Source: Candidatus Latescibacterota bacterium
Lineage (GTDB): Bacteria > Latescibacterota > UBA2968 > GCA-2709665
Direction: 5' to 3'
Assembly: GCA_021295655.1 (NCBI GenBank)
Contig: JAGWBX010000036.1
Span: 2,141-36,303 of the forward strand
Length of the DNA: 34,163 nucleotides
The notes under the pieces: model-generated
Databases searched by the model: none
Seen by the model: only the letters and a program-made list of their open reading frames with translations
What the model was told of the DNA's origin: nothing
Part shown: one piece after another, positions 15,904-23,513 of the stretch
Layout: every line of letters starts with the position of its first letter
Numbering within the stretch: the stretch's first letter is position 1
Made by a program: the position numbers and the translations under genes

Positions 15904-16155
15904 ATGCTCACGACGATTGAAGGAATGTATCGCGGCGGTAAAATTGAACTTCCGGAATTACCCTGCGAAATACATGAAGATACGCCCGTGATTGTCACAT
16001 TTCTGCCAACACATTCTATCGATTTACAAAAACGCGGTATTGACAAAGCACACGCAGCAGATTTGCGTGAACGCCTGACGACCTTTGCCGAAGACTGGGA
16101 AAGCCCCGAAATGAGTATTTATGACAACTATGACGCAGCCAAATCCGACCTGTAA
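15904..16155 (+). CDS. Antitoxin of a MazF/PemK-type toxin-antitoxin pair (toxin lost)
   Basis: Acidic protein of 83 residues beginning MLTTIEGMYRGGKIEL, with the short beta-type N-terminus (VIVTFLP) of AF2212-like/MazE-like antitoxins and the C-terminal segment TFAEDWESPEMSIYDNYDAA. In related systems this C-terminus binds a MazF-like endoribonuclease encoded immediately downstream. AAGGAG nine bases upstream supports the ATG at 15904 over the GTG at 15895. The expected toxin is missing apart from a short overlapping stub, so the antitoxin is an orphan. Flanking imperfect direct repeats and high AT content suggest a rearranged accessory locus. Confidence 0.65.
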   Translation: MLTTIEGMYRGGKIELPELPCEIHEDTPVIVTFLPTHSIDLQKRGIDKAHAADLRERLTTFAEDWESPEMSIYDNYDAAKSDL

Positions 16156-16168
16156 ACGCGGTCTATGA
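16130..16168 (+). pseudogene. Truncated MazF-like toxin start
   Basis: An ATG overlapping the antitoxin 3' end opens the frame MTQPNPTCKRGL and then stops at TGA (16166-16168). Start-overlap and the N-P-x-x-KRG pattern are what MazF/PemK toxins beside this antitoxin type look like. The rest of the toxin is not recognisable downstream. Confidence 0.4.
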
Positions 16169-16496
16169 GTGCACTCTGATGCCTGATGTATTGCATATCA
16201 TTTTTGGGATATAAGTTCTCTATTGCTGATTGTTCGTAGTGACTGAGGAGTTACCCAAACGGCTGCCATTACCGAAATTCTCAACCATCTGTCGCGTGAG
16301 CGGCGAATGTCCGATCATACGTGTAGCGGTGTTGGGATTGTGCGATCGGGGATCTTGGAGTTGTTTTTGTAGCGCGGTAATTCGATTGCGCGAGCTTTCA
16401 GGTCTCAAAACAGAGGCAGTGGATCTGGCCGATAGACTGGAGACCGTTGTCTTGATGAGTAAGACACAGATTCAGCGTTGACGAAAAGAGGATACA
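16169..16496. other. Gap with right direct-repeat copy, no gene supported
   Basis: The 330-base gap before the propeller gene is AT-rich. It contains the right copy of the imperfect direct repeat (about 16252-16315: GCTGCCATTACCGAAATTC, then AACCATCTGTCGCG and GCGGCGAATGTCCGAT). Short frames on both strands are broken and unrecognised. It may be a degraded remnant of the toxin or of a neighbouring insertion. Confidence 0.45.
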
Positions 16497-18557
16497 ATGA
16501 AAGAAACCGGGAAACCCATCCGCCGGCAACTTAGCGTCAACCCTGAAGGGGTGGTTCCGCATCTTCGGGACTTTCCGCTTCTCGTGGTGATTAGAGACGA
16601 CGTACTGAAATCAACTGAGAAGGGCGGCCATGTTCTCAGCGAAGACGGAAGCGACATTCACTTCCTGTCCGGCGAAGGCGACGCGCTGGCGTACCGTATC
16701 GAGTCCTACTGCCCCGAAGACGGCGCCCTGAGGGCACGCGTGAGGGTTCCCTCGCTGTCTGCGGACACGACGCTATACCTGTGCTATGGAGCGGGCGCGG
16801 TCTCGTGCCCGGATCCGGTCTGGGATTCGCACTATGCGCTGGTTCAATGTAATGGTGACGCGATCCGGTCCGAACCGCTCGACCGCGTTGAAGCCCTGAC
16901 CGTTGAAGCCTGGGTCCAAAGCGACCGGGTCAATACGGACGCCTTCCAGGTGCTGGTGTCCAGATGGTCGCTGCGATCCACGATGGATGCGTTCGAGTCC
17001 TGCGATGCCGGGGAAACCGACGGCCTGGACACGAAGGGCTATTTCGGCGCCGTCTCGGACGGCCGCTACGTCTACTTCGCGCCGCAATGCAATGCTTCAC
17101 AGGAGCGCCACGGCCAGGTCCTGCGATACGACTCCCGGGGCGGGTTCAACGAACCTGAAAGCTGGCAGGGATACGACGCCGGGTGTACGGACGGCCTCAA
17201 CACGAAAGGGTATTACGGCGTCGTACACGCCGGTGACCATATCTATTTTGTCCCGCGTACCGACGGCGTGACCCTGCACAGCCGCATCCTGCGATATGAC
17301 CGGCGCGGGGAATTTCGGGATCCCGGCAGTTGGGAGGCGTACGACGTCGGGAGAACCATGGCCTGCCAGAGCGCCGCCTACGACGGTCGATACATCTACC
17401 TTTCGCCGGGATATGAGGGCGATTCCGGTGAAACGGGGAAAGCCCTCCGTTACGATACCCGGGGCGGCTTCAAGGATCCGGACAGCTATGTGATTTTCGA
17501 TGCCGGGAATACCGACGGACTGGATTCGAAGAACTACGACGGGGCGACGTTCGACGGACGTTTTGTCTATTACTCGCCGCTCAATGAACGCGGAATTGTG
17601 CTCCGCCACGATACACGCGCCGGGTTCGACGATCCGGTCGCCTGGCAGGCCCTGGATGCCAGCGTTCATGGCCTGGGGATGTGCGTGGGCGCCGTTTTCG
17701 ACGGCCGCTACGTCTATTACGTCCCTTACGCCCACAGCAACGCCGTCAGATACGATACCAGGGGTGACTTCAAGGATCCCGAGGCCTGGGAAGCGTACGA
17801 TGCAGCCGGAACGTCCGGCCTGCACACAAAGGGCTACGACGGCGCGGCCTTCGACGGCCAGTACGTCTACTACATCCCGTTCTACGAGGGCGACGAGCCC
17901 CAACGGGGTTTCCACTGTCGCGTGCTGCGTTACAACACCTGCATGAACTTTAGCGACAGGGCCGCGTGGGATGCCGCCGACGGAGGCGTCTTTACCTATC
18001 CGCCGAACCCCGGCGGATTCAATGGGGGCGCGTTTGACGGCCGGTACGTGTATTTTGCACCATGGCGTGAAGACCCCGATGAAAACGACGATCGCGAGTA
18101 CACACCGCACGGAAAGGTGCTGCGCTACGATACGGCGGACGACGCTTCGTTCATACTCAAATATGCGGAATGCGGTCACAACGGCGGCCTCTGCGCATCG
18201 CTGCCGGGACCAACCTTCACCATTGACACGGAAGACGGCACCCGAAGCGTGCGCGCAAACAGGACGCTCGCTCCCGGCCGGCATCACCTTGCGGGCGTAT
18301 ACGACGGTGAACGGGTAACGCTCTACATTGACGGTGCGGCCGTGGCTTCCACCGAAGCAAGCGGTCATGTTCAGTCAGGCCATACACCGGTCTCCGTCGG
18401 GCGCCTCGCAGGCGGCGGTGCGCCGTTTCAGGGCGAAATCGGGGAAGTCCGGATCTCAACTTCCGCCCGGTCGGATGGGTGGATCGATGCGACCCAGCAG
18501 AACCTTGCGAATCCGATGGCATTCGTACGGCTGGGGCCGGAAGAAGAAACGGGGTGA
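16497..18557 (+). CDS. DUF2341/LamG protein with a nested seven-repeat beta-propeller
   Basis: Protein of 686 residues, unknown function. Residues 1 to about 105 look like a DUF2341-type domain. About 118-160 (LTVEAWVQSD, QVLVSRWSL) is the first part of a LamG/concanavalin-like domain. About 162-550 holds seven repeats of 48-61 residues, each with a YDAGxTDGL-like start, a FDGRYVYYVP-like strand and LRYDTRGGFKDPxSW. From 551 the LamG domain resumes with FTIDTEDG, HHLAGVYDGERVTLYIDG and EIGEVRIST. The propeller therefore appears inserted within LamG, presumably for glycan or surface binding. No signal peptide is visible, which is odd for such domains. AGAGGA six bases upstream supports the ATG. 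It is a single-gene unit ending in a hairpin. Confidence 0.8.
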   Translation: MKETGKPIRRQLSVNPEGVVPHLRDFPLLVVIRDDVLKSTEKGGHVLSEDGSDIHFLSGEGDALAYRIESYCPEDGALRARVRVPSLSADTTLYLCYGAGAVSCPDPVWDSHYALVQCNGDAIRSEPLDRVEALTVEAWVQSDRVNTDAFQVLVSRWSLRSTMDAFESCDAGETDGLDTKGYFGAVSDGRYVYFAPQCNASQERHGQVLRYDSRGGFNEPESWQGYDAGCTDGLNTKGYYGVVHAGDHIYFVPRTDGVTLHSRILRYDRRGEFRDPGSWEAYDVGRTMACQSAAYDGRYIYLSPGYEGDSGETGKALRYDTRGGFKDPDSYVIFDAGNTDGLDSKNYDGATFDGRFVYYSPLNERGIVLRHDTRAGFDDPVAWQALDASVHGLGMCVGAVFDGRYVYYVPYAHSNAVRYDTRGDFKDPEAWEAYDAAGTSGLHTKGYDGAAFDGQYVYYIPFYEGDEPQRGFHCRVLRYNTCMNFSDRAAWDAADGGVFTYPPNPGGFNGGAFDGRYVYFAPWREDPDENDDREYTPHGKVLRYDTADDASFILKYAECGHNGGLCASLPGPTFTIDTEDGTRSVRANRTLAPGRHHLAGVYDGERVTLYIDGAAVASTEASGHVQSGHTPVSVGRLAGGGAPFQGEIGEVRISTSARSDGWIDATQQNLANPMAFVRLGPEEETG

Positions 18558-18580
18558 GGCCGGATTGCGCCTCACCCCGA
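18551..18580 (+). terminator. Terminator-like hairpin overlapping the stop codon
   Basis: CGGGGTGAGGC and GCCTCACCCCG pair perfectly over 11 bp around an 8-base loop; the propeller-gene stop TGA (18555-18557) is inside the left arm. No U-tract follows, so it may act as a transcript 3' end protector or a weak terminator. Confidence 0.55.
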
Positions 18581-18648
18581 TCGGGTGTCCTGTCCCGGAA
18601 ATATCTCACCATTCTCCCGCCTGTTCATCCCGCATCGGTGAAACGTGG

Positions 18649-19602
18649 TCATTGCATGTGCTGCTTGCGCTGCTTGCACTGAGCTTGTCGAAGTGGCTTG
18701 TCGAAGCAAGCTTGTCTGCCGATGCCGCTGCCCGCCCGAACGTGCACCTCAATTCCACGCACCGAGTCTGCCGTGAGGTCGTCGTCAAAGACAACCATTC
18801 CCGGCTCGAACAACAGCACAATCGTGGACCCGCCGAACTGAAAATACCCCTTCTCCTGGCCCCGGCAGACCGGGCCCGGCGTGTACGTTTCAACGATGCT
18901 GCCCACCGCAAAGCCGCCGATTTCCACGTACGCGATTCTCCCGAACCGGTCCGAATCGAAACTGGTGATCGCGCGTTTGTTCCGCCAGAATACGCCGGGC
19001 ACCCGGGCAAGGCCCAATGGATTCACAATGAAGTACCGCCCCGCGACCACGCGCGCCGGTCCGGCCGTTCCCGAATCCGGAAAGTGAAACCGGTGATAGT
19101 CGTAGGGCGCGAGCCGCACCACCAGCGCCGAACCGTCGCGGTACGTATCCGCCTCGTCCTCTGAATCCAGCAGGAGTTCCAAGGGAACGGAGGCTCCCTT
19201 CACAGGGATCAGGGCGCCATCCTCGAGTTGCTGATAGACAAGGACCTTGCCTTCCGCGGGACAGGGGAACGTGTCGGGTTCCGGGGCAAACGGCCTGGCA
19301 TCGGGTTTCAGCCGCCTGGTGAAGAACCCGTTGAAACTCCTGTATCGATCCAGGGGAAATTCGATCTCTTCGAGGTCAATTCCGTATTTGCCGACAAAGC
19401 GGGAAATCTTCCGGACACTTCCCGGGCGCGTCTGCATCCAGCCATACAACCGGCAGAAAACCGAATTATTCAGCAGCAGGTGGAAGAGCCCCAGGACGAA
19501 AGAAGCGTGGAACACGCGCTGAAAAAAAGCGTAAGACAGCGGCTCCGTTATCGTCCGTCCGGACCTTCGATCGCGATAGGAAATCCCGGAGTCGTTATCC
19601 AT
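18649..19602 (-). CDS. psd: Phosphatidylserine decarboxylase proenzyme
   Basis: Makes phosphatidylethanolamine from phosphatidylserine at the membrane. It is 317 residues including about 20 extra at the C-terminus. The self-cleavage motif is FQFGGST, where Ser259 becomes the pyruvoyl group. SFNGFFTRRL, APYDYHRFHFPDSG and VGSIVETYTPGPV are family motifs. The ATG at 19602 overlaps the last 8 bases of the upstream hydrolase gene, so translation is probably coupled; the longer ORF from 19638 would lie inside that gene. The last residues (GRQACFDKPLRQAQCKQRKQ and on) are encoded by the GAGCTTGTCGA repeat at 18677-18716, which seems to have replaced the original stop. Confidence 0.9.
   Translation of the reverse strand: MDNDSGISYRDRRSGRTITEPLSYAFFQRVFHASFVLGLFHLLLNNSVFCRLYGWMQTRPGSVRKISRFVGKYGIDLEEIEFPLDRYRSFNGFFTRRLKPDARPFAPEPDTFPCPAEGKVLVYQQLEDGALIPVKGASVPLELLLDSEDEADTYRDGSALVVRLAPYDYHRFHFPDSGTAGPARVVAGRYFIVNPLGLARVPGVFWRNKRAITSFDSDRFGRIAYVEIGGFAVGSIVETYTPGPVCRGQEKGYFQFGGSTIVLLFEPGMVVFDDDLTADSVRGIEVHVRAGSGIGRQACFDKPLRQAQCKQRKQHMQ
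18677..18716. repeat. GAGCTTGTCGA repeat inside the psd 3' end
   Basis: CACTGAGCTTGTCGAAGTG, then GGCTTGTCGAAG and CAAGCTTGTC: a full 19-bp element followed by partial copies of its core. A sister element is at 12105-12123. It encodes the psd C-terminal tail on the minus strand. Confidence 0.65.
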
Positions 19603-21430
19603 TTTCCTGCCGGGACTCCGGAATAACGGGAAGGACAATATGAGAGGGGTGATCCGGGTCGTGATAGATCACGTTTTCCGCCAGCACAACCCGGCGGTCC
19701 CGGCCCAGAGTACCGCCCGTATTCGGATTGATGTCGAACCTGGGAAAATTGCTGCTTGAGACGTCCACCCTGATCCGGTGGCCCGCGTCGAATACGGTGG
19801 AGGTTGGATACATTTCGATTTCCAGTTCGTAGATTTCGCCCGGCGACATCAACTCCGGTTTATCCCGCGAATTCCGATAACGCCCCCTGACGATGCTGTC
19901 CGTAATATTCTGAGCGAAGCCGTCCGGATAATCCTCATTCGGGGGTTGCACGTCGATCAGCTTCACCGTAAAATCCGTATCCGTTGCAGAGGAAGATGCC
20001 CACAATTTCATCGTCAACGGCCCGGTCACTTCCAGGGGTTCCTTCAATTCGGGCGTCTGAAAGACGAGGACGTCGCTCCGGGCGGATAGCGGGAGGCTGT
20101 CCCTGCATCCATAAAAACGCGAATCGCCGCGCTGATCGTACGCACCGGCCACGAGAATCGGATCCCCGGCGGACAGGTTGCCGCCGACCGTGGGAACCGG
20201 GTCCCGGGGATCGAACGTGTACCGACTGGGCTGGGAAGCTTCCGGCTTGTCCTCGCCCATTCTGCCGTCCGCGTGCAGATAGTACGGCGTAAATCGCGTC
20301 CCGGGAAGCGGCCAGTCCTCCACGTCGCGCCAGACCCCCATATAGGACAGTCGTCCCTCCCGGTTCCTGCGTCCGTCGCCGCCACCCATCACGAATATCC
20401 GTACCGGCTTCTCGCGGTCCACGCCGTTGTCGATACCCTTCAACCAACGGTCGAACCAGCACAGCCGGTACCCATCGTAATCGTCCAGGACGGACTCCGA
20501 CCCGAAATCCACGTCTCCCGCGAAAGAGTTTCCCCAGCCGCCGTGGGTCCACGGACCCATAAAGAGATGCTGCGGGGACTTCATCCGTTTCGACAACGCC
20601 ACGTAATTCGCGGTGGTCCCACGGGTATATGTGTCGTACCACCCGCCCAGATAAATCGTGGGCACGTCCGCGTGTTCGTCGTAGTAGTGGTCGATCGCGT
20701 ATCCCCGCTGCTTCCAATAGTCGTTGAAGTCCCCTTCTCCCAGAAGATCCAGCACCCACTGTTCATAGGTGGGCAGAAACCGCAGGGCGGATGAGCCTTT
20801 CCTGTAGGGCGTCCGCGTCAGCCATTCGCCGACCCTCGCGAAATCCGCGTCCAATGCGGCCTTCAATGACGCGTCCGCAAGCGCCTCCTTGCTCGTTGTG
20901 GCCATCCTGAACGCATAGATCATGAACCGCAATTCCAGGGCGCCGTTCTGCCGCATCGAACTGGTGTGATAGTTGGACGTACCCACCGCGACAACCATCG
21001 CCTTCAGGTGGGGCGGATTCAGAGTGGCCAGCGCGCTCTGGTCGCTACCACAGTAGGACCCGCCCATGGTGCCCACGTTACCGTCGCACCAGGGCTGCGC
21101 GGCCACCCATTCCACGGTATCGTACCCATCCGGCGCCTCCTTTGCGAACGGATGCCACACGCCTTCGGACTCGAAACGCCCCCGGACGTCCTGACGCACG
21201 CCCACGTAACCCCGGCGCGCGAGATACCGGCCTTCGCTGAATTTGGATTCCTTATCGTACGGCGTGCGCTCGATCACCGCGGGAAACGCGACCGGCACAA
21301 TGTGTCCGTGTTTCGCCGGAAAATACAGGTCCGTCGCCAACTTCACGCCGTCCCGCATGGGAACCATCACGTTCCTGCGGACGACCACGTCGTATTCGAT
21401 CCACGATCCCCGCACTTCGGACTCCGCCAT
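19595..21430 (-). CDS. CocE/NonD-family hydrolase (X-Pro dipeptidyl-peptidase S15 type)
   Basis: Serine hydrolase of 611 residues, alpha/beta-hydrolase fold with a C-terminal jelly-roll (X-Pro dipeptidyl-peptidase C-terminal domain). The N-terminal part has RRNVMVPMRDGVKLATDLYF and ERTPYDK. The nucleophile is Ser125 in GGSYCGSD, the Asp lies in GGWYDTYTRG and the His in GPWTHGGWG. Members act as acyl esterases, amidases or peptidases (for example cocaine esterase, glutaryl-7-ACA acylase), so the substrate is open. No clear signal peptide is present. The chosen ATG at 21430 (AGAGGA upstream) lies 28 bases after the oxidoreductase gene, so the two are likely one operon with psd. Confidence 0.88.
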   Translation of the reverse strand: MAESEVRGSWIEYDVVVRRNVMVPMRDGVKLATDLYFPAKHGHIVPVAFPAVIERTPYDKESKFSEGRYLARRGYVGVRQDVRGRFESEGVWHPFAKEAPDGYDTVEWVAAQPWCDGNVGTMGGSYCGSDQSALATLNPPHLKAMVVAVGTSNYHTSSMRQNGALELRFMIYAFRMATTSKEALADASLKAALDADFARVGEWLTRTPYRKGSSALRFLPTYEQWVLDLLGEGDFNDYWKQRGYAIDHYYDEHADVPTIYLGGWYDTYTRGTTANYVALSKRMKSPQHLFMGPWTHGGWGNSFAGDVDFGSESVLDDYDGYRLCWFDRWLKGIDNGVDREKPVRIFVMGGGDGRRNREGRLSYMGVWRDVEDWPLPGTRFTPYYLHADGRMGEDKPEASQPSRYTFDPRDPVPTVGGNLSAGDPILVAGAYDQRGDSRFYGCRDSLPLSARSDVLVFQTPELKEPLEVTGPLTMKLWASSSATDTDFTVKLIDVQPPNEDYPDGFAQNITDSIVRGRYRNSRDKPELMSPGEIYELEIEMYPTSTVFDAGHRIRVDVSSSNFPRFDINPNTGGTLGRDRRVVLAENVIYHDPDHPSHIVLPVIPESRQENG

Positions 21431-21458
21431 TGCAATCCTCTTCTCTGCTGAATGACAC

Positions 21459-22559
21459 TCATTGCCGATCGACAAACTGTCCCGCATCCCGCAGGGCCGC
21501 CACGCCCGAGCCGCGCGCCTGGAGCGGGAAATCGACGGGCCGGTTCCCCGTCAGCTGGGACTGGTAGATCGCCATTACCATCTCCAGCGACCTGAGGCCC
21601 ACCCGCCCGTCGCTGCGCAATTCCCCGCGGCCCTCCAACGCATCCACGAGTTCGTTCAGCGCCAGAACGTAGGTTGACGCGGGCGATGGATGGTCGACGG
21701 GTGTGTGCTGAAGGGAATGCCACTGAAACCCGCTGTCCGGTTCGTAGTCGTCCTCCACCGCGCGGTAGAAATGGACACGTTCACCCAGAAAACGGATCAC
21801 GCCCTCCGTCCCGCGCAACTCGAACGCATTGTCCGTATAGGATGTCAACTCGGCGCCATGGACCAGACCCGTCGCGCCGTTCCTGAATTTCATCATCGCC
21901 GCGCCGAAGTCCTCCACGGCCCAGGGACGCATCCGCTGCTCCGCCATCCCGCACAACCAGGCCACCTCCCCGGCGTACATATCCATCAAATCGAAATAGT
22001 GGGTAAAGTCGTGCAGAAACGGCCCCTCGTTTTCGCTTCGCCACGAAGGGTCCGGCTTGCCGCCGTCCATATAGCAATAGATGTGGTTCAGGTCCCCGAT
22101 CGCGCCGTCCCGCAGCAGCCGCAGTCCCAGGTTCCACTCGGGAGACCACCGGCGGTTGTGATTGACCTGCAGCAGGATGCCCGCGTTGTCGCAGGCGCCA
22201 ATCATCCGGTCGCATTCCTCCAGGGACAGCGCCATCGGCTTTTCGCAGATGATTGCCTTCGTCCCGGGCGCCGCGGCGCATGCTTCCACCATTTCGCAAT
22301 GCAATTCCGGATGTGTGGCCACAATACAGATATCCGGCCTGACGTTGTCCAACATTCGCCGGTAGTCGTGATACAGCGCATTGATCCCGTAACGCTGCCC
22401 GAAAATATCCAGTTTTTCGCGCCCGCGGTTCACACCCGCCGCCAGTTCACAATCCGGGTGTTCGCCCAGGGCGTCGGCGTGGTTGTCCGGCAGGTCCCCG
22501 AAACTGAACTGGTATCCCACCCGGCCGGTGCCGATGATTGCCGCGCGGTAATTCGCCAT
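21459..22559 (-). CDS. Gfo/Idh/MocA-family oxidoreductase
   Basis: NAD(P)-dependent sugar or cyclitol dehydrogenase-like protein, 366 residues. It has the Rossmann motif AAIIGTGRVGYQ near the N-terminus and the family EKP motif in CEKPMALS, followed by VNHNRRWSPEWNLG. The C-terminal domain contains GPFLHDFTHYFDLMDMY, where the His/Asp pattern H-D-x-x-H-x-x-D-L fits the usual catalytic region. It starts the three-gene minus-strand operon with the CocE-type hydrolase and psd. The substrate is not evident. A repeat-rich gap of 276 bases separates it from the gene upstream. Confidence 0.87.
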   Translation of the reverse strand: MANYRAAIIGTGRVGYQFSFGDLPDNHADALGEHPDCELAAGVNRGREKLDIFGQRYGINALYHDYRRMLDNVRPDICIVATHPELHCEMVEACAAAPGTKAIICEKPMALSLEECDRMIGACDNAGILLQVNHNRRWSPEWNLGLRLLRDGAIGDLNHIYCYMDGGKPDPSWRSENEGPFLHDFTHYFDLMDMYAGEVAWLCGMAEQRMRPWAVEDFGAAMMKFRNGATGLVHGAELTSYTDNAFELRGTEGVIRFLGERVHFYRAVEDDYEPDSGFQWHSLQHTPVDHPSPASTYVLALNELVDALEGRGELRSDGRVGLRSLEMVMAIYQSQLTGNRPVDFPLQARGSGVAALRDAGQFVDRQ

Positions 22560-22598
22560 TACGACCTCCCGGATCTCGTTAATTCAAAAACCCAAAAC

Positions 22599-22629
22599 GG
22601 ATCAGGATTTACAGGATTAAGCAGGATTG
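22599..22629. repeat. GGATTTACAGGATT dispersed repeat
   Basis: ATCAGGATTTACAGGATTAA followed by GCAGGATT has three spaced AGGATT units. This type of short motif occurs as a dispersed intergenic repeat in many environmental bacteria (general knowledge); it lies in the gap upstream of the oxidoreductase gene. Confidence 0.5.
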
Positions 22630-22735
22630 GAAACCAGGAGCAGTTTCAAAGTATCAATACCCAGCGCGGCTTCGCTATGCTCAGCCGCAACCAAACCGGT
22701 GGCAATGATCGGGCGAGCCCGTTTGAAGGTTTAAT

Positions 22736-22750
22736 CCCCCCTTGAGGGGG
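22736..22750. repeat. CCCCC-CTTGA-GGGGG hairpin repeat
   Basis: CCCCC (22736-22740), CTTGA and GGGGG (22746-22750) form a short perfect hairpin preceded by TTAAT. It resembles another widespread intergenic repeat type and sits next to two others in the same gap. Confidence 0.5.
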
Positions 22751-22755
22751 AGTCG

Positions 22756-22788
22756 CCTGCCTGCGCCAAGCGGAGCGCGGCAGGCAGG
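22756..22788. repeat. Palindromic dispersed repeat, CCTGCCTGC family (copy 3)
   Basis: CCTGCCTGCGC (22756-22766) and GGCAGGCAGG (22779-22788) are inverted arms around CAAGCGGAGCGC. It matches the elements at 23-51 and 12042-12074. Confidence 0.65.
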
Positions 22789-22835
22789 ACGGCTGATGCG
22801 GTCCGGCGCGTTACCTGTGCATTAATGCATCCTGC

Positions 22836-23501
22836 TCATTGATCGGCGCGCGCCCCGAATTGCCAGCCAATCCCCAGGCCGAATTCAAGCCCGCTGTAGT
22901 TGCGGCGGCCGCCTATCTCGTCAGAAAAGTCCGTCATCAGGTTGTATCCGAGGTCTGCAATCGCCACAAAAGATCCACCCATCCCCAGGTCGAACCCCAC
23001 TCCGGCCCTGCTTCCGAACGTTGTCATGGCGCCGGATTCCTGCACAACCTGTAAACCGACGTCGCTTCTGGATTGAATCCCGGTGACGAGCCCTATGCCT
23101 GCGGTGAGAAAAGGCCTGAACGTGGTGTCGAGCGACAGCTTGCGCGGATAGTATCTCATTCCGACGATCATGGGACAGATAACCGCCGCCTGCTGGGAGA
23201 CACCCAGGGGCCCGGCGCGTGAACTCGCCTCCACCGACAGGACGCCCAGCGTGGCGTGGCCGGCAACGTTGCCCCTCAACCATTGGGCGTAGCCCAACGA
23301 GAAAGATACGTCATTCGCTCCAGCGGTCGTTTCAACGCCCAATGGACCAACGCTTGTCGTTGCGCCGGTTGTTCCACCGTGATTCCGCAGTCCCATCCTG
23401 AGTTCAATGCGGGAACGCCTTTCCATTTCGCCGGCACATATCATCTCCGGCGCTGCCAGCAGCAGGAAACATAACAGTACAGTCGTTCTCATTGTCGTCA
23501 T
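22836..23501 (-). CDS. Outer-membrane beta-barrel protein
   Basis: Protein of 221 residues with a signal peptide (TVLLCFLLLAAPEMICAG) and alternating, Gly-rich beta-strand segments, for example RIELRMGLRNHGG, FLTAGIGLVTGI and LEFGLGIGWQFG near the end. The pattern fits an eight-stranded OmpA/OmpW-like or 'outer membrane beta-barrel' domain protein. Its presence supports a Gram-negative envelope. AAAGGAG six bases before the ATG at 23501 supports the start. It follows the aminotransferase gene by 12 bases, so it is on the same transcript although no functional link is evident. Confidence 0.75.
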   Translation of the reverse strand: MTTMRTTVLLCFLLLAAPEMICAGEMERRSRIELRMGLRNHGGTTGATTSVGPLGVETTAGANDVSFSLGYAQWLRGNVAGHATLGVLSVEASSRAGPLGVSQQAAVICPMIVGMRYYPRKLSLDTTFRPFLTAGIGLVTGIQSRSDVGLQVVQESGAMTTFGSRAGVGFDLGMGGSFVAIADLGYNLMTDFSDEIGGRRNYSGLEFGLGIGWQFGARADQ

Positions 23502-23513
23502 CTGCGACTCCTT

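Noticed and set aside
17097..18368. 423-codon minus-strand frame opposite the propeller gene
   Set aside because: It mirrors the repeat periodicity of the sense gene (repeated VRRIV/ISDGVAV-like stretches) and has no independent signature.
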